Part shown: positions 16,333 through 25,725 of the stretch, one piece after another
How the letters are laid out: each line of letters starts with the position of its first letter
Position numbering within the stretch: position 1 is the first letter of the stretch
Assembly: GCA_964372125.1 (NCBI GenBank)
Contig: CAYJPL010000007.1
Span: forward strand, 1 to 64,000
Source of the DNA: Tannockella sp964372125
GTDB lineage: Bacteria > Bacillota_I > Bacilli_A > Erysipelotrichales > Coprobacillaceae
Direction of reading: 5' to 3'
DNA length: 64,000 nt
The notes under the pieces: generated by a model
What the model was told of the DNA's origin: nothing
Databases searched by the model: none
What the model saw: the letters and a program-made list of their open reading frames with translations, nothing else
Program-made: the position numbers and the translations under genes

Positions 16333-19155
16333 CTACAATACGTCTTTTAAAAATAATCCAGTATAGCTTTCTTTACACTGTGCAACTTTTTCTGGTGTTC
16401 CAGAAACAACAATTGTTCCTCCACCACTTCCGCCTTCTGGTCCTAAATCAATAATATGATCTGCAACCTTAATAACATCTAAGTTATGTTCAATAATAAT
16501 TACACTATCACCTTGATCTACGATTCTATGTAATACATCAATCAAACGTGAAACATCATGACTATGCAATCCTGTTGTTGGTTCATCTAAAATATAAACC
16601 GTTTTACCAGTTGGTTTCTTTTGTAACTCACTTGCAAGTTTTACCCTTTGGGCTTCTCCGCCTGAAAGAGTAGTTGCACTTTGCCCAAGTTTAATGTACC
16701 CTAGTCCAACATCATACAATGTTTGTAACTTCGATTTGATTTTTCCTAAGCTATCAAAGAATTCTATTGATTCTTCAATAGTCATCTCCAATATATCATA
16801 AATATTCTTATCTTTATAGGTTACTTGTAATGTCTCCTCATTATATCGTTTTCCACCGCACTGTTCACACGGAACATATACATCTGGTAAAAAGTGCATT
16901 GAGATACGTTTCAAGCCATCGCCTTGGCATGCTTCGCAACGTCCACCCTTCACATTAAATGAGAATCTTCCCTTATCATATCCACGCATTTTTGCTTCAT
17001 TTGTTTTTGCAAACAAGTCGCGAATATCATCAAACACTCCTGTATATGTTACAGGGTTTGACCTTGGAGTTCTACCAATTGGTTCTTGGGATACTTCAAT
17101 TACCTTGTCGATATTTTCTAATCCTAGGATTTCTTTATGTAATCCTGGTTTTTCTTTTGAACGATAAATTGTCGACATCATAGCTTTTCCTAAAATATCG
17201 TTTACTAGTGTACTTTTACCACTACCACTTACACCAGTAACCACAACCATTTTTCCAAGTGGGAATGTTACGTTAATATTTTTTAAGTTATTTTGTTTTG
17301 CACCTTTAACTTGGATTTTGTTTCCATTTCCTTTTCGTCTTTTTTTAGGTACTTCAATTTTTATTTTTTTAGCTAGATACTGTCCTGTAATAGAGTCTTC
17401 ACATTCCATTATTTCTTGTGGTGTACCAGCTGCTATAACCTCACCACCATGAACTCCAGCTCCTGGTCCAATATCAATGATATAGTCACTTGCATGCATT
17501 GTATCTTCATCATGTTCGACAACGATAACGCTATTCCCTAAATCACGGATGTTTAATAATGTTTTAATTAGCTTATCATTATCTCTTTGATGTAATCCAA
17601 TTGATGGTTCATCTAGAACATATAATACTCCAGTTAAACGTGATCCAATCTGTGTTGCAAGTCGTATACGCTGTGCTTCTCCACCTGAAAGTCCACCTGC
17701 TTTTCTTGACAATGTCAGATATCCAAGTCCAACATCATATAAAAAGCCTAATCTATCCTTAATTTCTTTTATCACTAATTTAGATATTTTTTGTTGATAC
17801 TCATTTAGCTCTACTTGTTCTAAAAAAGGTAGTGCATCACTTATTGCCAAATCTGTAAATTCACTAATATTTAAACCACCAAAACGTACACTTAGTACTT
17901 GTTCATTTAATCTTTTACCATTACATGTAGGACACGTATGTTCTGCCATAAATGAAGCATACCACTCCTTTGACCATGCCGATGTTGTTTCTTGAAAACG
18001 ACGTGTAATTAGCGCCTTAATCCCTTCAATTGGTTTTACCATCTTTGTAACTCTACCAGAACTCGAAATCAACTCATATGCTATTGGCATTGTTGAACCT
18101 TCAAAAATTATTTTTAGTTCCTTTTTTGTAAAATCTTTTAGAGGTTTTGCAAGATCAATATCATAATGATCACACAACGTAATAAATTGTTGCCATTCAA
18201 TACGATCTGTTCCAACTGCTGTTTTAAAATAACGTATTCCACCTTCAATAATACTTAAGTCCCAATCAGGAATTAATAAATCATCATCCACTTCATTAGT
18301 AACCCCTAATCCTCTACATGTATGGCAGGCTCCTAACGGGCTGTTAAATGAGAACAATCTTGGTTCTAATTTAGGAACACTAAATCCACAAATTGGACAA
18401 GCTAGGTGTTCTGAAAATAATCTTTCTGATTTATCAGTTAGATTTTCTACAATAACTTCACCACCTGTTAACTTTAAACTTACCTCTAGTGAATCAATTA
18501 GTCTGCTACGATAACCCTCTTTTTTAATAATACGATCTATTACTACATCAATGTTATGACGTTTATTTTTGTCTAAGACAATTTCATCTTCTAACATCAT
18601 TGACTCACCATTAATTTGAACACGTACGTAACCATCTTTAAGTAATTGTTCTAATAATTCTTTATGTGTTCCTTTTTGATTTTTGACAACACGCGCTAAA
18701 ACTTGCAGACGACTACCATCCTCATATCCATCAATAATATCAGCCATTTGCTTAACTGTTTGCGACTCTATTACTGTACCATGTGTCGGACAGTACGCTT
18801 TTGCAACTCGAGCGTACAATAATCGCAAGTAGTCGAAAATTTCAGTAACTGTCCCTACTGTAGAACGTGGATTATTTGATGTTGTTTTTTGATCAATTGC
18901 GATTGCAGGAGACAACCCTTCAATACTATCTACATCAGGTTTCTCCATATTACCTAAAAACTGTCTTGCATAAGCGCTTAACGATTCAACGTAACGTCTT
19001 TGACCTTCAGCATAAATAGTATCAAATGCAAGTGATGTTTTTCCTGATCCAGAAAGACCTGTCATAATAACTAGCTTTTCTTTCGGGATTTCTAAATCAA
19101 TATTTTTAAGGTTGTTTTCTCTTGCACCTTTTATAACTAAATTATTACTTTTCAT
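16333..19155 (-). CDS. uvrA: Excinuclease ABC subunit A
   Basis: DNA-damage recognition ATPase of nucleotide excision repair, 940 residues. Two ABC modules are visible, with Walker A GLSGSGKT near residue 34 and GVSGSGKS near 640, and the two signatures LSGGEAQRIRLA and LSGGEAQRVKLA. Zinc-finger cysteines appear as CPICGF...CHTC and in the module CEACQGDG...CEQC. Its ATG overlaps the cca stop (TAATG) and hprK follows 12 bases after. Together with uvrB two genes upstream it makes the damage-loading complex; uvrC is not in the window. Confidence 0.98.
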   Translation of the reverse strand: MKSNNLVIKGARENNLKNIDLEIPKEKLVIMTGLSGSGKTSLAFDTIYAEGQRRYVESLSAYARQFLGNMEKPDVDSIEGLSPAIAIDQKTTSNNPRSTVGTVTEIFDYLRLLYARVAKAYCPTHGTVIESQTVKQMADIIDGYEDGSRLQVLARVVKNQKGTHKELLEQLLKDGYVRVQINGESMMLEDEIVLDKNKRHNIDVVIDRIIKKEGYRSRLIDSLEVSLKLTGGEVIVENLTDKSERLFSEHLACPICGFSVPKLEPRLFSFNSPLGACHTCRGLGVTNEVDDDLLIPDWDLSIIEGGIRYFKTAVGTDRIEWQQFITLCDHYDIDLAKPLKDFTKKELKIIFEGSTMPIAYELISSSGRVTKMVKPIEGIKALITRRFQETTSAWSKEWYASFMAEHTCPTCNGKRLNEQVLSVRFGGLNISEFTDLAISDALPFLEQVELNEYQQKISKLVIKEIKDRLGFLYDVGLGYLTLSRKAGGLSGGEAQRIRLATQIGSRLTGVLYVLDEPSIGLHQRDNDKLIKTLLNIRDLGNSVIVVEHDEDTMHASDYIIDIGPGAGVHGGEVIAAGTPQEIMECEDSITGQYLAKKIKIEVPKKRRKGNGNKIQVKGAKQNNLKNINVTFPLGKMVVVTGVSGSGKSTLVNDILGKAMMSTIYRSKEKPGLHKEILGLENIDKVIEVSQEPIGRTPRSNPVTYTGVFDDIRDLFAKTNEAKMRGYDKGRFSFNVKGGRCEACQGDGLKRISMHFLPDVYVPCEQCGGKRYNEETLQVTYKDKNIYDILEMTIEESIEFFDSLGKIKSKLQTLYDVGLGYIKLGQSATTLSGGEAQRVKLASELQKKPTGKTVYILDEPTTGLHSHDVSRLIDVLHRIVDQGDSVIIIEHNLDVIKVADHIIDLGPEGGSGGGTIVVSGTPEKVAQCKESYTGLFLKDVL

Positions 19156-20492
19156 TATACTCTACCTTTCATGCAACTTTGCATAATTTCTTCTCTACTT
19201 TTACCTTGTAATTGTAAATCAAATGCATTTTCTAAAAATGATTTACGATCCTTAGGTTCTATATACTCAATATCTTTACCACTAATTAATGGTCTAGGTA
19301 AATCCTTTGGTTTTTTTAAAAGATATTCATCAATTTGTTCAATTACCAAATAACTAAGGTAACCTCTACCTAGTTTATCACATTTTGTTAAGTAGACCAA
19401 ATCATTCAAAGGAATATTTTTGTCAATTTTCTCCAATAATTTGTAGAAATAGTAATCACTTTTACCTTTCCTAGCCATGTATGCTATAGTCATATGATAT
19501 CGTATCATAGTTTTAACATATTTATGATATTTCCTTGGAAATAGTGTTATAACTTCGCTGTCAAATATATCAACTCCAACACTTGCGTGGTTAGGCGCAC
19601 TACCACTACTTGTAGTAGTAGTTGCTTTACCAATATCATGTAGTAAGCATGACCACATAAATGCTTCAGGATTACTTGTTTTTTCCTTTATTATTGCACC
19701 TAAATCAACAACAAGCATGCAATGTTCAAAGACATTTCCTTCGGGGTGATAATCAGGTCGTTGATCTGTTTTTTCCATAGCCGATAAATAACTTGGAAGA
19801 CCACCAATAGATTGTAAAAAGCGTAGCCCAATTGAAGGTTGCATACTCAGGAGCATTTTTCTATATTCTTCATATATTCTTTCATTAGGCAAATGATTTA
19901 ACATACCTTCTTTTACCATTTGATGACAAACAGCTTTGGTTTTACTTTCAATGGTAAATCCAAACCTAGAGGCAAATTGCGCTGCACGCATAACACGTAG
20001 TGGATCTTCTATAAAATGTTTTTTGCTTATCATTCGGATACATTTGTGTGCTATATCATCCATACCACCGTATAAATCGATAACTTCATCATTATCTATA
20101 TCATATAGCATTGCATTCATCGTAAAGTCACGACGGAGTGTTGCGTCTTCTATTGAAAGGTTATGATCACATTTGATAATGAAATCACGATGGCCTAAAC
20201 CTGTTTTTGTTTCTGTTCTAGCAATCGCAAAATCCACGTTCTTTAAACAGTCAACTCTTAATACTCCAAAACATTTTCCTTGAATACCTACTTTTCCAAA
20301 CTGACTCAGTATATCGTACATTGTTTCTACATCAATTCCGTATACTTCAACATCTATATCTTGTTGTTTACTATTATTTACTATAAAAAGATCGCGGACA
20401 ATACCCCCAACTAAATATACTTTTGCACCTGCTTCTTGCAGAGCAAAAATTACTTTTCTAGTTAGTGTATCTAGTTCAATTTTATTTTTCAC
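19155..20492 (-). CDS. cca: CCA tRNA nucleotidyltransferase with HD domain
   Basis: Adds CCA (or a part of it) to tRNA 3' ends. It has the class II nucleotidyltransferase head with VGGIVRD (28-34), the metal-binding DID (45-47), the RRDFTMNAM segment and NERIYEEYRKM. A C-terminal HD hydrolase domain shows HCMLVV and LLHDIGK. The frame extends 17 codons upstream inside uvrB. I prefer the GTG at 20490-20492, which overlaps the uvrB end by 11 bases and leaves a normal N-terminus before VGG. Placement between uvrB and uvrA is unusual. A poly(A) polymerase or A-adding enzyme is the alternative. Confidence 0.88.
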   Translation of the reverse strand: MKNKIELDTLTRKVIFALQEAGAKVYLVGGIVRDLFIVNNSKQQDIDVEVYGIDVETMYDILSQFGKVGIQGKCFGVLRVDCLKNVDFAIARTETKTGLGHRDFIIKCDHNLSIEDATLRRDFTMNAMLYDIDNDEVIDLYGGMDDIAHKCIRMISKKHFIEDPLRVMRAAQFASRFGFTIESKTKAVCHQMVKEGMLNHLPNERIYEEYRKMLLSMQPSIGLRFLQSIGGLPSYLSAMEKTDQRPDYHPEGNVFEHCMLVVDLGAIIKEKTSNPEAFMWSCLLHDIGKATTTTSSGSAPNHASVGVDIFDSEVITLFPRKYHKYVKTMIRYHMTIAYMARKGKSDYYFYKLLEKIDKNIPLNDLVYLTKCDKLGRGYLSYLVIEQIDEYLLKKPKDLPRPLISGKDIEYIEPKDRKSFLENAFDLQLQGKSREEIMQSCMKGRV

Positions 20493-22449
20493 CTTGTAGT
20501 TCAAGTAAGATATCTCGAAGTTCCATTGCACGCTCAAAATCAAGTACTTTGGCTGCTTCTTTCATCTCATTTTCAATTTCTTTAATAACTACTTGGCGAT
20601 CTTTTTTAGTAGCTTTTTTACCTTTTGAAAGTAAACTGCTTGCATCATCAATCACTTCTTGTCCACGGATTGCATCATGTACTTCTTTAATAATTGTTTT
20701 TGGAACAATGTTGTGTACCCTATTATATTCTTCTTGAATTTCACGACGACGATTTGTTTCTTCTATTGCATAATTCATAGAATCAGTCATACGATCACCA
20801 TACATAATTACATACCCTTTACTATTACGGGCAGCACGTCCAATTGTTTGTATTAATGATCTATTACTTCGTAGGAAACCTTCTTTATCAGCATCTAAAA
20901 TACATACTAAACTTACTTCTGGAATATCTAACCCTTCACGTAGTAGGTTAATACCTACTAATACGTCATATTTCCCCAAACGTAATCCACGAATGATTTC
21001 AATACGCTCTAGAGTTTTTGTATCCGAATGCAAGTAGGCTACTTTGATTCCTAACTCTTTTAAATATACACTTAAATCTTCAGCCATACGTTTTGTTAGT
21101 GTTGTAATTAAAACACGTTCATTTATTTTGGTACGTTCATTTATTTCACTTACAATATCATCAATTTGCCCCTTTGTTGGTCTTACTTCAATAATTGGAT
21201 CTAGTAATCCAGTTGGACGAATAATTTGTTCAACGATTTTATTATCAACTTTTTCTAATTCATAATCACCTGGTGTAGCTGAAACAAATATTGCTTGTTT
21301 TGTAATACTTTCAAATTCTTCAAATTGCAATGGTCTATTATCTAGTGCACTAGGTAAACGAAAGCCATATTCGACTAATGTCTCTTTTCTAGATCTATCA
21401 CCATTATACATCCCGCGTACTTGCGGCAACATTACATGGCTCTCATCAACTACTAGTAAGAAGTCATCTGGAAAATAATCGAGTAATGTATACGGACGTT
21501 GTCCAACATCACGGCCATCGATATGCCTCGAATAATTTTCTATTCCTGGGCACATACCTACTTCGCGTAACATTTCAACATCATGCTTTGTTCTTTGTTG
21601 TAGTCTTTCGTGTTCAAGAAGCTTTGCTTCATCTTGAAATTGCTGCAATCTCTCTTCTAATTCTTTATCAATGTTTTCACACGCCTTTAGCATTTCTTCT
21701 TTTTTGGTTACATATCCGTATGCTGGATATATTGTATAAGTGTTATAATTTCCAAGAGTTTTACCAGTCAGTGGATCAACTTCACTTATTTTTTCTACAA
21801 CATCCCCAAATAATTCAATACGAATAATCCAATTTTCTGTATGACCAGGGACAATTTCCACAACATCTCCACGTACTCTAAACGTACCTTTAGTTTGGTC
21901 CATGTCATTTCTTTGGTATTGTCGTTCAACTAGAAATGTTAACAGTTCTCTTCTATCTATTTCTTGATCAATACGTAGTGAGAAAATCATTTCTTTATAT
22001 TGTTCTGGATTAGATAAACCATATATTGATGCCACTGATGCAACAACGATTGTATCTCTTCTTTCAATTAATGAATTCATTGCAGCAGAACGTAACATTT
22101 CTATTTCATAATTTGTTTTTGAATTTTTATCAATGTATAAATCTCTACCTGGAATATATGCCTCTGGTTGGTAGAAATCAAAGTTCGACACAAAATATTC
22201 TACACGGTTTTCTGGAAAGAAATCCTTTAATTCAGAATATAACTGCCCTGCAAGTGTTTTATTATGAGCTAGAACAAGAGTTGGTTTACCTGTTTGTTGA
22301 ATTACATTTGAAATAGTAAATGTTTTTCCAGTACCTGTTGCACCTAATAGTACTTGATATTTATTACCATCATTTACCCCTTTAACCAGTTTCTCGATTG
22401 CTTTTGGCTGGTCACCATTTGGTTTATATTTTGATACTAATTTAAACAT
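20482..22449 (-). CDS. uvrB: Excinuclease ABC subunit B
   Basis: Helicase-like damage-verification subunit of nucleotide excision repair, 655 residues. Walker A GATGTGKT is near 37-44, followed by the beta-hairpin region around YYQPEAYIP. The DESH helicase box, the SATPG motif and the IGRAARN motif VI are visible. The C-terminal UVR domain (around KEAAKVLDFERAMELRD) binds UvrC. It is first in the operon with cca, uvrA, hprK and lgt. A good promoter is at 22545-22572 and an AGGAGG site precedes the ATG. Confidence 0.98.
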   Translation of the reverse strand: MFKLVSKYKPNGDQPKAIEKLVKGVNDGNKYQVLLGATGTGKTFTISNVIQQTGKPTLVLAHNKTLAGQLYSELKDFFPENRVEYFVSNFDFYQPEAYIPGRDLYIDKNSKTNYEIEMLRSAAMNSLIERRDTIVVASVASIYGLSNPEQYKEMIFSLRIDQEIDRRELLTFLVERQYQRNDMDQTKGTFRVRGDVVEIVPGHTENWIIRIELFGDVVEKISEVDPLTGKTLGNYNTYTIYPAYGYVTKKEEMLKACENIDKELEERLQQFQDEAKLLEHERLQQRTKHDVEMLREVGMCPGIENYSRHIDGRDVGQRPYTLLDYFPDDFLLVVDESHVMLPQVRGMYNGDRSRKETLVEYGFRLPSALDNRPLQFEEFESITKQAIFVSATPGDYELEKVDNKIVEQIIRPTGLLDPIIEVRPTKGQIDDIVSEINERTKINERVLITTLTKRMAEDLSVYLKELGIKVAYLHSDTKTLERIEIIRGLRLGKYDVLVGINLLREGLDIPEVSLVCILDADKEGFLRSNRSLIQTIGRAARNSKGYVIMYGDRMTDSMNYAIEETNRRREIQEEYNRVHNIVPKTIIKEVHDAIRGQEVIDDASSLLSKGKKATKKDRQVVIKEIENEMKEAAKVLDFERAMELRDILLELQGEK

Positions 22450-22544
22450 AGTTTTCCTCCTTGTTACTAAAATTTTTTATTTATATCAGTTACATATAAT
22501 ACAATTACTTATTATTTATAATATCATAGTTATTATCATACTTT

Positions 22545-22572
22545 AGTATATATTACATTTATATTTTTTCAA
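22545..22572 (-). promoter_or_regulatory. uvrB operon promoter
   Basis: Minus-strand TTGAAA (22567-22572) and TATACT (22545-22550) separated by 16 bases, about 95 bases upstream of the uvrB start. I saw no clear LexA (GAAC-N4-GTTC) box nearby. Confidence 0.6.
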
Positions 22573-22593
22573 CTAATTACGCTTAGTATACAA

Positions 22594-22619
22594 AAAGTAA
22601 TGTATTTCTACATTACTTT
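22594..22619 (-). terminator. Terminator after the Ctp protease gene
   Basis: Perfect 11-base stem AAAGTAATGTA / TACATTACTTT overlapping the stop codon, followed on the minus strand by a short T run. Confidence 0.82.
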
Positions 22620-24072
22620 ATTGATTCACTTTTTTTATTTGTTGTTCTAATTCACGATACTGAAGATCATTTTCATCTTCGTTAGCATGAATCATAAAAT
22701 AACTTACAAGATATGCTTGATCAGTCACATCATATTTACCGTTTTCTTCTATTTTTGCATCTTTTTCAAATTGCATTAATGCTTCTTTTGTACTATTTGA
22801 GAAATAGCCATCTGTTCTATCAACATCATATCCAAGTATTTTAAGCATTGACTGCATTGATTCGATTGCATCATGAACACTGTCAACTTCTAATGCTTGT
22901 TCAAACTCCTCAATCATAATACCATCCAAGCTAGCATTATCTACTTCGATATCTGGAGTAAGCCCAACTCCTTCAATTGTCTTACCATTTGCGGTTAACC
23001 ATGATGCATAAGTATATTTTACAACTGATCCATCACTAAGTGTGGCTTGTGTTTGTGCTGTTCCTTTTCCAAATGTTGAAGATCCAATTAATGTAAAGTT
23101 TGCTTTTTCTTGTAAAGAACCAGCTGTTAATTCAGATGCACTGGCAGAATTTTCATTCATTAAAATGTAGCTATTTTCAAATCGATACTTCGTTCCGCCA
23201 CTAGCTTTAGTTTCCTCAGGTGGTCCATCTGCACCTTGCAGTTGATAAATTGTTTCACCTTTTTCGATAAATAAATCTAGTATCTCTTGTGCTGCTACTA
23301 AATATCCACCACCATTATCACGAACATCAATGACAAGTGTTGTTATTCCTTGTTGTTCAAATTCTTTTAGTGCATTTTCTAGAGCACTTGCAGTATCAAG
23401 TCCAAACGTAGTAATTTCTACATATCCATATTTTATACCATCTACTTCTCGAACCTCTGCGGTTACAGAAATATCTAAAGCACGTCTTTCGACTGTTACT
23501 GTTCTATTAGTTGAACCACTAACTAAAGTTAATTCTACTGATGTTCCTTCTGGACCTCGTACTAGTTCTTTGATTTCATCATCATTTTTTCCTGCCAGTG
23601 ATGTACCGTCAACTGCAGTTATTATTTCACCAGCTTGTAATCCGACTTCCTCCGATGGAGTATGTTCATAAACACGCACAATCATTGCACCGCTATCAAC
23701 TGTATGAAAGCCTACTCCAATTCCTTCATACGTTCCACTTACATCATTATTGAAGTCTAGTGCTTCTTCTTGTGTTAAATATGAAGTATGTGGATCATTT
23801 ATACTTCCAAGTAAAGCATCAATTGCGGCTTCATCAATATTTAATTCTTCACCTCTAGCATTGTACCAATCTTCATCTATAATTTCATATACTTCTTGTA
23901 ATAAATTATCTTCATCTTTATCTACAATTGTATCTCTTGGACCTAGGAAATATCCCGCGCCAAATCCAATTCCTAGAGAAATCACGATTGCAATAACAAT
24001 AATCCATTCTAAAAAATGTGACTTCTTTTTTGGTTTTATATTTGTTGTAATATCTTTGTCTAATTCGTTCAC
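22618..24072 (-). CDS. S41-family carboxy-terminal processing protease
   Basis: Membrane-anchored serine protease that cuts proteins near their C-termini outside the membrane, 484 residues. Order: a signal-anchor segment (about 18-44), a PDZ domain (about 110-195, around GVGFHTVDSGAMIV), and the S41 catalytic domain with the Ser motif ENSASASELTAG and the Lys motif GSSTFGKGTAQT. A C-terminal peptidoglycan-binding domain (about 405-450, LKILGYDVDRTDGYF) follows. This is the CtpA/CtpB layout of Firmicutes. The gene is flanked by terminators, so it is monocistronic. The substrate cannot be inferred. Confidence 0.93.
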   Translation of the reverse strand: MNELDKDITTNIKPKKKSHFLEWIIVIAIVISLGIGFGAGYFLGPRDTIVDKDEDNLLQEVYEIIDEDWYNARGEELNIDEAAIDALLGSINDPHTSYLTQEEALDFNNDVSGTYEGIGVGFHTVDSGAMIVRVYEHTPSEEVGLQAGEIITAVDGTSLAGKNDDEIKELVRGPEGTSVELTLVSGSTNRTVTVERRALDISVTAEVREVDGIKYGYVEITTFGLDTASALENALKEFEQQGITTLVIDVRDNGGGYLVAAQEILDLFIEKGETIYQLQGADGPPEETKASGGTKYRFENSYILMNENSASASELTAGSLQEKANFTLIGSSTFGKGTAQTQATLSDGSVVKYTYASWLTANGKTIEGVGLTPDIEVDNASLDGIMIEEFEQALEVDSVHDAIESMQSMLKILGYDVDRTDGYFSNSTKEALMQFEKDAKIEENGKYDVTDQAYLVSYFMIHANEDENDLQYRELEQQIKKVNQ

Positions 24073-24143
24073 ACTATCACCTCTTTTACCATTCTAACAT
24101 ATTTTGTTTTATTTCATAACAAAAAGTTGAATGCATAAAAAAA

Positions 24144-24164
24144 AAAGAGCCCTAAGGACTCTTT
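24144..24164 (-). terminator. Terminator after gap
   Basis: Stem AAAGAGTCC / GGGCTCTTT on the minus strand, followed by about ten T residues. A strong intrinsic terminator. Confidence 0.9.
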
Positions 24165-24177
24165 AAAGTTAGTTATA

Positions 24178-25191
24178 TTACCCTAATTCAGCAACATATT
24201 TGATTGTTCTAACCATTTGGCTAGTGTATGAATTTTCATTGTCATACCAAGAAACAACTTGAACTTGAGTAGTTCCGTTATCTAATTGTGTAGCCATAGT
24301 TTGAGTTGCATCAAATAATGATCCGAAGTCAATTCCTACGATATCTGCAGAAACTAATTCTTCTTCTGTGTATCCAAATGATTCATTTGAAGCTGCTTTC
24401 ATAGCTGCATTGATTTCTTCAACTGTTACTAAACCATCAACTACTGCAGTTAAGATTGTAGTAGAACCTGTTGGTGTAGGAACACGTTGAGCTGAACCGA
24501 TTAATTTTCCATTTAATTCTGGGATTACTAATCCGATAGCTTTTGCTGCACCTGTTGAGTTAGGTACGATAGAAACTGCTGCTGCACGAGCTCTTCTTAA
24601 GTCACCTTTTGGGTGAGGACCATCTAAAGTCATTTGATCTCCAGTGTAAGCATGGATTGTAGCCATGATACCACTTTTGATTGTTGCAAGTTTGTTTAAA
24701 GCATCTGCCATAGGTGCTAAACAGTTTGTAGTACATGAAGCTGCAGAAACTACAGTATCTTCAGCATTTAAAATGTCATGGTTAACATTGAATACTACTG
24801 TTTTTAAGTCATTTCCAGCTGGTGCTGAGATAATAACTTTTTTAGCTCCAGCATCAATATGTGCTTGAGAAGCATCTTTTGAACAGAAGAATCCTGTACA
24901 TTCTAATACTACGTCTACTCCTAAGTCTCCCCATGGAAGATCTTTAGGATCTCTTTGTGCATAAATTTTGATTTCGTTACCATCAACAACGATTGAATCT
25001 TCTTTAGCTTCAACTTTATCAGCTAATGCATATCTACCTTGAGCTGAATCATATTTTAATAAGTGAGCTAACATTTTTGGGTTAGTTAAATCGTTAATTG
25101 CTACGATTTCGTAACCTTCTGCTCCAAACATTTGACGGAATGCTAAACGTCCAATACGTCCAAATCCATTAATCGCTACTTTTACTGCCAT
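24178..25191 (-). CDS. gap: Glyceraldehyde-3-phosphate dehydrogenase
   Basis: Glycolytic enzyme of 337 residues that oxidises glyceraldehyde-3-phosphate with NAD. Visible are the Rossmann motif NGFGRIG (8-14), an acidic residue after the second strand (AIND, D34) that favours NAD, the catalytic C153 in SAASCTTNC and the substrate stretch GDLRRARAAA. The gene has its own strong promoter and terminator, fitting constitutive high expression. Fructose-bisphosphate aldolase at 55958 is the other glycolytic gene in the window. Confidence 0.98.
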   Translation of the reverse strand: MAVKVAINGFGRIGRLAFRQMFGAEGYEIVAINDLTNPKMLAHLLKYDSAQGRYALADKVEAKEDSIVVDGNEIKIYAQRDPKDLPWGDLGVDVVLECTGFFCSKDASQAHIDAGAKKVIISAPAGNDLKTVVFNVNHDILNAEDTVVSAASCTTNCLAPMADALNKLATIKSGIMATIHAYTGDQMTLDGPHPKGDLRRARAAAVSIVPNSTGAAKAIGLVIPELNGKLIGSAQRVPTPTGSTTILTAVVDGLVTVEEINAAMKAASNESFGYTEEELVSADIVGIDFGSLFDATQTMATQLDNGTTQVQVVSWYDNENSYTSQMVRTIKYVAELG

Positions 25192-25228
25192 GTAATAATT
25201 CCTCCTTGAATTGTATTTTTACTTTTTC

Positions 25229-25257
25229 ATTATATTCTATGAGCCATATAAAATCAA
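25229..25257 (-). promoter_or_regulatory. gap promoter
   Basis: Minus-strand TTGATT (25252-25257) and TATAAT (25229-25234) with a 17-base spacer, about 38 bases before the gap ATG. An AGGAGG site follows. Confidence 0.75.
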
Positions 25258-25355
25258 CAAAAAACATTTATGAAACCACTTACATTTGTGAAAAAATTAT
25301 TAATGTCCCATTAATCATATAAATCTGTATTATATTGTTGCTTACTTTTAAAAAA

Positions 25356-25385
25356 AAGTAGTAGATATATTAATATCTACCACTT
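25356..25385 (-). terminator. Terminator after rpoE
   Basis: Thirteen-base stem (one wobble) AAGTGGTAGATAT / ATATCTACTACTT on the minus strand, followed by eight T residues. It ends the argS-rpoE operon. Confidence 0.9.
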
Positions 25386-25389
25386 AGAT

Positions 25390-25707
25390 TTATTCTTCTT
25401 CAAATACTTCTTCGATGCTGTCTTCTTCTACTTCTTCTATTTCTTCATCAGCATAGATATCATTCATATCAATATGTACTGAATCAAATACATGACGGCT
25501 ACGTAAATCCCATTGATTTTCACCCACTGTGATAAAACGACCATCTAAGGTAATGTTTGTATAGAATAAAGAAATCTTTTCTTCCTTATCTTCTTCATCG
25601 AATCCTTTTATTTCACTTACTTCTTTCCAAAGACTTAAAAACGCCACTGCATTCTTCTTCTTTGTCATTAATTCATAAGCAATATCTACCATTGACATAT
25701 TTTCCAT
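25390..25707 (-). CDS. rpoE: RNA polymerase delta subunit
   Basis: Firmicute-specific RNA polymerase accessory subunit that lowers non-specific DNA binding and speeds recycling. 105 residues, shorter than in Bacillus (about 173). A folded N-terminal HARE-HTH-like domain (1-75, with MVDIAYELMTKKKNAVAF and the WDLRSRH segment) is followed by an acidic tail (about 79-105, mostly D and E). It lies 18 bases after argS, the same neighbour as in Bacillus. The shortened acidic tail resembles other small-genome low-GC groups. Confidence 0.93.
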   Translation of the reverse strand: MENMSMVDIAYELMTKKKNAVAFLSLWKEVSEIKGFDEEDKEEKISLFYTNITLDGRFITVGENQWDLRSRHVFDSVHIDMNDIYADEEIEEVEEDSIEEVFEEE

Positions 25708-25725
25708 ATATCTTCCTCCCGCATT

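Noticed and set aside
22450..22600. LexA/SOS box before uvrB
   Set aside because: I searched the leader for GAAC-N4-GTTC and found no convincing match; only an ordinary promoter is visible.
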